Translations under genes and position numbers: made by a program
Notes under the pieces: model-generated
The model's database searches: none
What the model saw: only the letters and a program-made list of their open reading frames with translations
What the model was told of the DNA's origin: nothing
NCBI RefSeq assembly: GCF_030373185.1
Contig: NZ_JAUCZH010000002.1
Location: 226,151 to 290,150, forward strand
DNA: 64,000 bases
From: Tabrizicola sp.
GTDB taxonomy: Bacteria; Pseudomonadota; Alphaproteobacteria; Rhodobacterales; Rhodobacteraceae
Direction: 5' to 3'
Part shown: in pieces, positions 61,138 to 64,000 of the stretch
Layout: the number at the start of each line of letters is the position of its first letter
How positions within the stretch are numbered: the stretch's first letter is position 1

Positions 61138-62222
61138 TTTCCTGACGCGCTGCCGGAGGGATTGGCGACCGCGCAGCCAGGGGCGAGCGACGCAGCAAGG
61201 CCCCGAGCGGTTGCCATCCCCAGAACGGCACCGTCAAGGCCTTCCACAATCACACCAGCTGCGCTGCCAAGATCGGGCAGCAGACTTGCGACAGGGGCAT
61301 CTTCAGCCACACGGCGCAGGCCCTCCATGGACCCGGCTGCCGGCTCCATGATGTCGATGGCCCGCAGGATGCTTTCCCACGGCACATCCTGCGTGAAAGC
61401 GCGGATGTAGTCGTCCGCAGGGTTCAGGATCAGATCGATGGGCCGCCCGATCTGCACCACCGCACCATCCCGCATGATGGCCATGCGGTCAGCGATCCGC
61501 AGCGCCTCTTGGAAATCATGGGTGATGAACACAATGGATTTGCGCAGCTTTGCCTGGATGCGGAGGAATTCGTCCTGCATCTGCTTGCGGATCAAGGGAT
61601 CAAGCGCCGAAAAGGGCTCGTCCAGAAACCAGACATCGGGCTCGACCGCCAGCGAACGTGCGATTCCGACACGCTGCTGTTGTCCGCCTGACAACTCGTT
61701 CGGGAAGTTGCGCTCGCGACCCGTGAGGCCCACAAGCTCGATCACCCGCGCGGCGCGGGCGCGACGTTCGTCCTCGCCCAGCCCCTGCAGCTTCAGCGGG
61801 AAGGCGATGTTGTCGATCACGTTCAGATGCGGCATCAGACCGAAGCTCTGGAACACCATGCCCATCTTGTGACGACGGATCTCGATCAACTCGGCGGTGG
61901 ACTTCTTCAACAGATCTTCGCCGTCCAGCAGGATCGCCCCCGCCGTGGGCTCCACAAGCCGTGACAGACAACGCACGATGGTCGACTTTCCCGACCCCGA
62001 CAGCCCCATGATGACGAAGATCTCGCCCTCATGGACATCAAAGCTTACATCGGCATTGGCGACGATGTGGCCCTTGGCGCGGATCCCGGCAGCCTTTGCC
62101 GCAGGATCGTCCGTCCCTGTCGATACGGGCGTGAAGAAACGATCCGGATGTGGCCCGTAGACCTTCCAGACATTCCGGCAGGACAGCCGGACCGGGCCAA
62201 GGTCAGTGTGTGTTGACTTCAT
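61134..62222 (-). CDS. Betaine/proline-type ABC transporter ATPase (ProV-like)
   Basis: A 362-residue ATPase with Walker A GLSGSGKSTIVRCLSRLVEP, signature NELSGGQQQRVGIARSLAV and Walker B VWFLDEPFSALDP. A C-terminal extension may be regulatory. The N-terminal WKVYGPHPDRFFTPVSTG region is a typical ProV opening. It drives the fused permease and the binding protein upstream. Osmoprotectant uptake or nutrient uptake cannot be distinguished from sequence alone. Confidence 0.92.
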   Translation of the reverse strand: MKSTHTDLGPVRLSCRNVWKVYGPHPDRFFTPVSTGTDDPAAKAAGIRAKGHIVANADVSFDVHEGEIFVIMGLSGSGKSTIVRCLSRLVEPTAGAILLDGEDLLKKSTAELIEIRRHKMGMVFQSFGLMPHLNVIDNIAFPLKLQGLGEDERRARAARVIELVGLTGRERNFPNELSGGQQQRVGIARSLAVEPDVWFLDEPFSALDPLIRKQMQDEFLRIQAKLRKSIVFITHDFQEALRIADRMAIMRDGAVVQIGRPIDLILNPADDYIRAFTQDVPWESILRAIDIMEPAAGSMEGLRRVAEDAPVASLLPDLGSAAGVIVEGLDGAVLGMATARGLAASLAPGCAVANPSGSASGK

Positions 62223-62355
62223 GACGAACTCCCGGGGGGCCTACGGGGCGACGCTCGGCAGGGGCCGCTGGCCTTTGGCGCCCCGGCCTCTGCAAAGGCG
62301 GGTCGAAGCTGTGCCAGGCACGGGGCTCCGACCAGCAGTATCAGGACGGTTCAGA

Positions 62356-63315
62356 CTACTGCAGGGCCTGCTCGATCCAGAGTTTCCAGGTGGGCTCGTT
62401 GTTGGCGATCCATTCCGCCACCACTTCATCCAGATCACGGCCCTTCTGGTCGATCTCCAGAATCATGGCGTTCTGGTCCTTGTTGGTGATCGTCATGGCA
62501 GTCAGCATCTTGAAGGCGCCGGGCCATTTCCCTTCGAACCCGCCCCAGGCCACTTTCAGGACATTCGGCTGGACAAAGCCACATGCGGTATCTTTGGTCT
62601 GGCTTTCGGCTTCGGTCGCATCCGTGCAGGATCGGCCCTCTGCTCCCCATTCAATCCACTTGAGGTCATGTTCGGCAAAGATCCAGTGCGGCGCCCACCA
62701 CCGCATCACGATGGGTTGCCTGGCAGCATAGGCCGCCTGAAACTCGGCCATCATCGCGCCTTCGCTGCCGCCCGGTACAGCGACGATCGGCGCACCGATC
62801 GCCTTGATCAGGTCAGCGTCAAACGTACCCCAGTCGGCCGGATAGGCAATCAGGCGACCGTTCGGAAAGGTCTCTGGCGTTGCAAAGAGCTGGGCGCAAT
62901 CCCAGAGGGCGGTGTAGCTGGGTAGGCTTGGGCAGCTCTCTTCCAGATAGGCGGGATACATGAAATCCTGCCAGCCATCGAGCCCGATCTCACCGACGAT
63001 CTTGATGTCACCAGCAGCGACGGCCGTGGGATAGATGTCGCCAATCAGGTTGTCCCAGACTTCGGGCTGGAAATGCAGGTTGCCATTGGCGAGGCCGACG
63101 AACTGAGGCACCGCCCCCGCACTGACGTATTCGACCGTGTAGCCCATGGACTTGAGCAGCTCACCGGCAATCTTTGCCGAGGTGAACTGGCCGGTCCAGT
63201 CATTCAGGACGATCTTGATCGGATCGCCGGATTCAGGAACCGATTGGGCGACAGCAACAGATGCCGGCGCAAGCAAGGTGGTGGCAACAAGAGCTGCCCT
63301 GAGCGTTGCAAACAT
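62356..63315 (-). CDS. Betaine/proline-type ABC substrate-binding protein
   Basis: A 319-residue periplasmic binding protein of the OpuAC/ProX type with a signal peptide (MFATLRAALVATTLLAPASV). The family opening IKIVLNDWTGQFTSAKIAGE is present, with Trp-rich segments (RWWAPHWIFAEHDLKWIEW) that supply aromatic-cage residues for a quaternary ammonium ligand. GGGAGGAAG precedes the ATG. It is the first gene of the importer-dehydrogenase operon. Confidence 0.9.
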   Translation of the reverse strand: MFATLRAALVATTLLAPASVAVAQSVPESGDPIKIVLNDWTGQFTSAKIAGELLKSMGYTVEYVSAGAVPQFVGLANGNLHFQPEVWDNLIGDIYPTAVAAGDIKIVGEIGLDGWQDFMYPAYLEESCPSLPSYTALWDCAQLFATPETFPNGRLIAYPADWGTFDADLIKAIGAPIVAVPGGSEGAMMAEFQAAYAARQPIVMRWWAPHWIFAEHDLKWIEWGAEGRSCTDATEAESQTKDTACGFVQPNVLKVAWGGFEGKWPGAFKMLTAMTITNKDQNAMILEIDQKGRDLDEVVAEWIANNEPTWKLWIEQALQ

Positions 63316-63584
63316 GTCTTCCTCCCAGAAGGTGACGTCTTCGCGTCCGGCTTGAATACCGGAGCGTTTTTAATTTATCGTATCTATAAACTTACTCTTG
63401 GTCAGTATTTGATGTCAAAGAATATTTCATGCCCTTCAGGGCAGACTTTCATACAGGCAGGCCATTGGTATCGCTGCCCAAGCAGACGTTGTGCGCGTCA
63501 CATTCTGGAAAGGTACTTGAGATGCCTCGGCATCACCTGCATCCGATATCCTGACTCAAAGGGTAAAGGCCCTTGCCCAATCCC
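63316..63584. promoter_or_regulatory. AT-rich promoter region before the importer operon
   Basis: This 269-bp gap contains the most AT-rich stretch of the window end, around 63365-63430, which is where a promoter for the minus-strand importer operon would be expected. A minus-strand TTGACA hexamer lies at 63413-63418, but no good -10 sits at the standard distance. No gene is seen. Confidence 0.4.
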
Positions 63585-64000
63585 TCAGTCGTTTGGTCGC
63601 ACGCGCGCGGCCGTACCCTTGGCGAAGGCGTCAAGACGCTCGCGGGCAGCAGGTTGGGTATTGACGACCCCGGCGATGACCGCTTCGGCATAGGCGGCAT
63701 CGAGGGCAGACATGTTGCCAAGATGACTGATGGCCGAGCAGATGGCAAAGTTCGTCAGTGGCAGGTTCCGGGCCGCCTTGCGCGCCAGGGCAACGGCTGC
63801 ATCAAGGCTTGATCCCTCGACAAGGTATTGGGCGAGGCCAACCTCGACAGCCTCTGGACCCTGATAGACGCGGCCCGTCAACATCATGTCGATCATCCGC
63901 GCCTTGCCGACAAGGCCTGCCACCCGGATGGTGGCCCCGCCCCCGGTGAACAGCCCGCGCTGGCCTTCGGGCAGAGCAAAATAGGTAGAGGCATCGGCGA
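63585..64000 (-). CDS. Crotonase-family (enoyl-CoA hydratase-like) protein, 5' end outside the window
   Basis: The open frame reaches the window end without a start codon. The visible 138 residues carry the crotonase middle and C-terminal pattern. [20 protein letters not shown] shows the oxyanion-hole/active-site region, followed by [33 protein letters not shown] and the end [12 protein letters not shown]. It could be a hydratase, isomerase or hydrolase acting on an acyl-CoA. It lies upstream of, and in the same direction as, the transporter operon, but it is separated by a promoter-like gap. Confidence 0.85.
   Translation of the reverse strand, partial: ADASTYFALPEGQRGLFTGGGATIRVAGLVGKARMIDMMLTGRVYQGPEAVEVGLAQYLVEGSSLDAAVALARKAARNLPLTNFAICSAISHLGNMSALDAAYAEAVIAGVVNTQPAARERLDAFAKGTAARVRPND

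Noticed and set aside
63409..63418. TTGATGTCAA palindrome before the importer operon
   Set aside because: The half-sites are separated by only 2 bp instead of 6, so it does not fit the FNR/FixK consensus.
1..64000. tRNA, rRNA, CRISPR array, insertion sequence or prophage
   Set aside because: None was recognised by eye in the intergenic DNA. A dedicated scan could find a small RNA that I cannot see.

Overview
The window is high-GC DNA with the gene content and style of an alphaproteobacterium of the Rhodobacteraceae (Rhodobacter/Paracoccus/Gemmobacter-type relatives). The clues are a complete Kelly-Friedrich sox cluster in Paracoccus-like order, an XdhA of Rhodobacter capsulatus type, alphaproteobacterial-length DnaE, FNR/FixK-type TTGAY-N4-RTCAA sites, and Tat-exported periplasmic redox proteins. 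No tRNA, rRNA, CRISPR array or insertion sequence was recognised. The organism is probably a facultative, thiosulfate-oxidising, micro-aerobically competent bacterium; this is inference from gene content.

Layout. 1-1386 (-): xdhA, cut by the window edge. 1639-5082 (+): dnaE. 5263-18541: the sulfur-oxidation locus, with soxT-soxR-soxS on the minus strand and soxVW-XYZABCDEF, an MBL-fold hydrolase of SoxG/H type and a DUF302 protein on the plus strand. 18608-20918: Spy-like protein, small Crp/Fnr regulator, and a second YeeE/YedE (SoxT-like) transporter. 21235-40482: a low-oxygen/stress island of phosphoribosyltransferase, bactofilin-like membrane protein, a broken HtrA gene, HhH protein, CBS-pair protein, degenerate HPF gene, PEP synthase, a glucose/mannose-type ABC importer, DUF2267, a phosphotransferase-kinase fusion, a LonB/LonC-like protease and a second GroEL. 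40612-49530: CIA30-like protein, methyltransferase, cydX-B-A-C-D (cytochrome bd and its assembly ABC exporter), an Rrf2 regulator and another methyltransferase. 49635-56299: general-stress-like protein, two-component system, EF-hand-like small protein, DevBCA-type exporter. 56388-64000 (all minus): aldehyde dehydrogenase, Fe-alcohol dehydrogenase, betaine/proline-type ABC transporter, and a crotonase cut by the window end.

How the parts fit. SoxR (ArsR family) probably represses the divergent sox promoters. SoxVW and SoxS supply periplasmic reductant, SoxYZ carries the sulfur chain, SoxAX loads it, SoxB and SoxCD strip it, and electrons go to c-type cytochromes. From about 21 kb to 50 kb nearly every transcription unit has a palindromic FNR/FixK-like box. 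In several cases its centre is 71-72 bp before the chosen start codon, which argues for one oxygen-responsive regulon joining the stress genes to cytochrome bd. The most unusual items are this box-punctuated island, an HtrA gene that has lost its whole protease domain, a SoxR lacking the expected second sensor cysteine, and short tandem repeats after dnaE and before the CIA30 gene.

Many start codons were moved downstream of the longest possible ORF on the basis of Shine-Dalgarno motifs, signal peptides and operon spacing, as noted in each entry.
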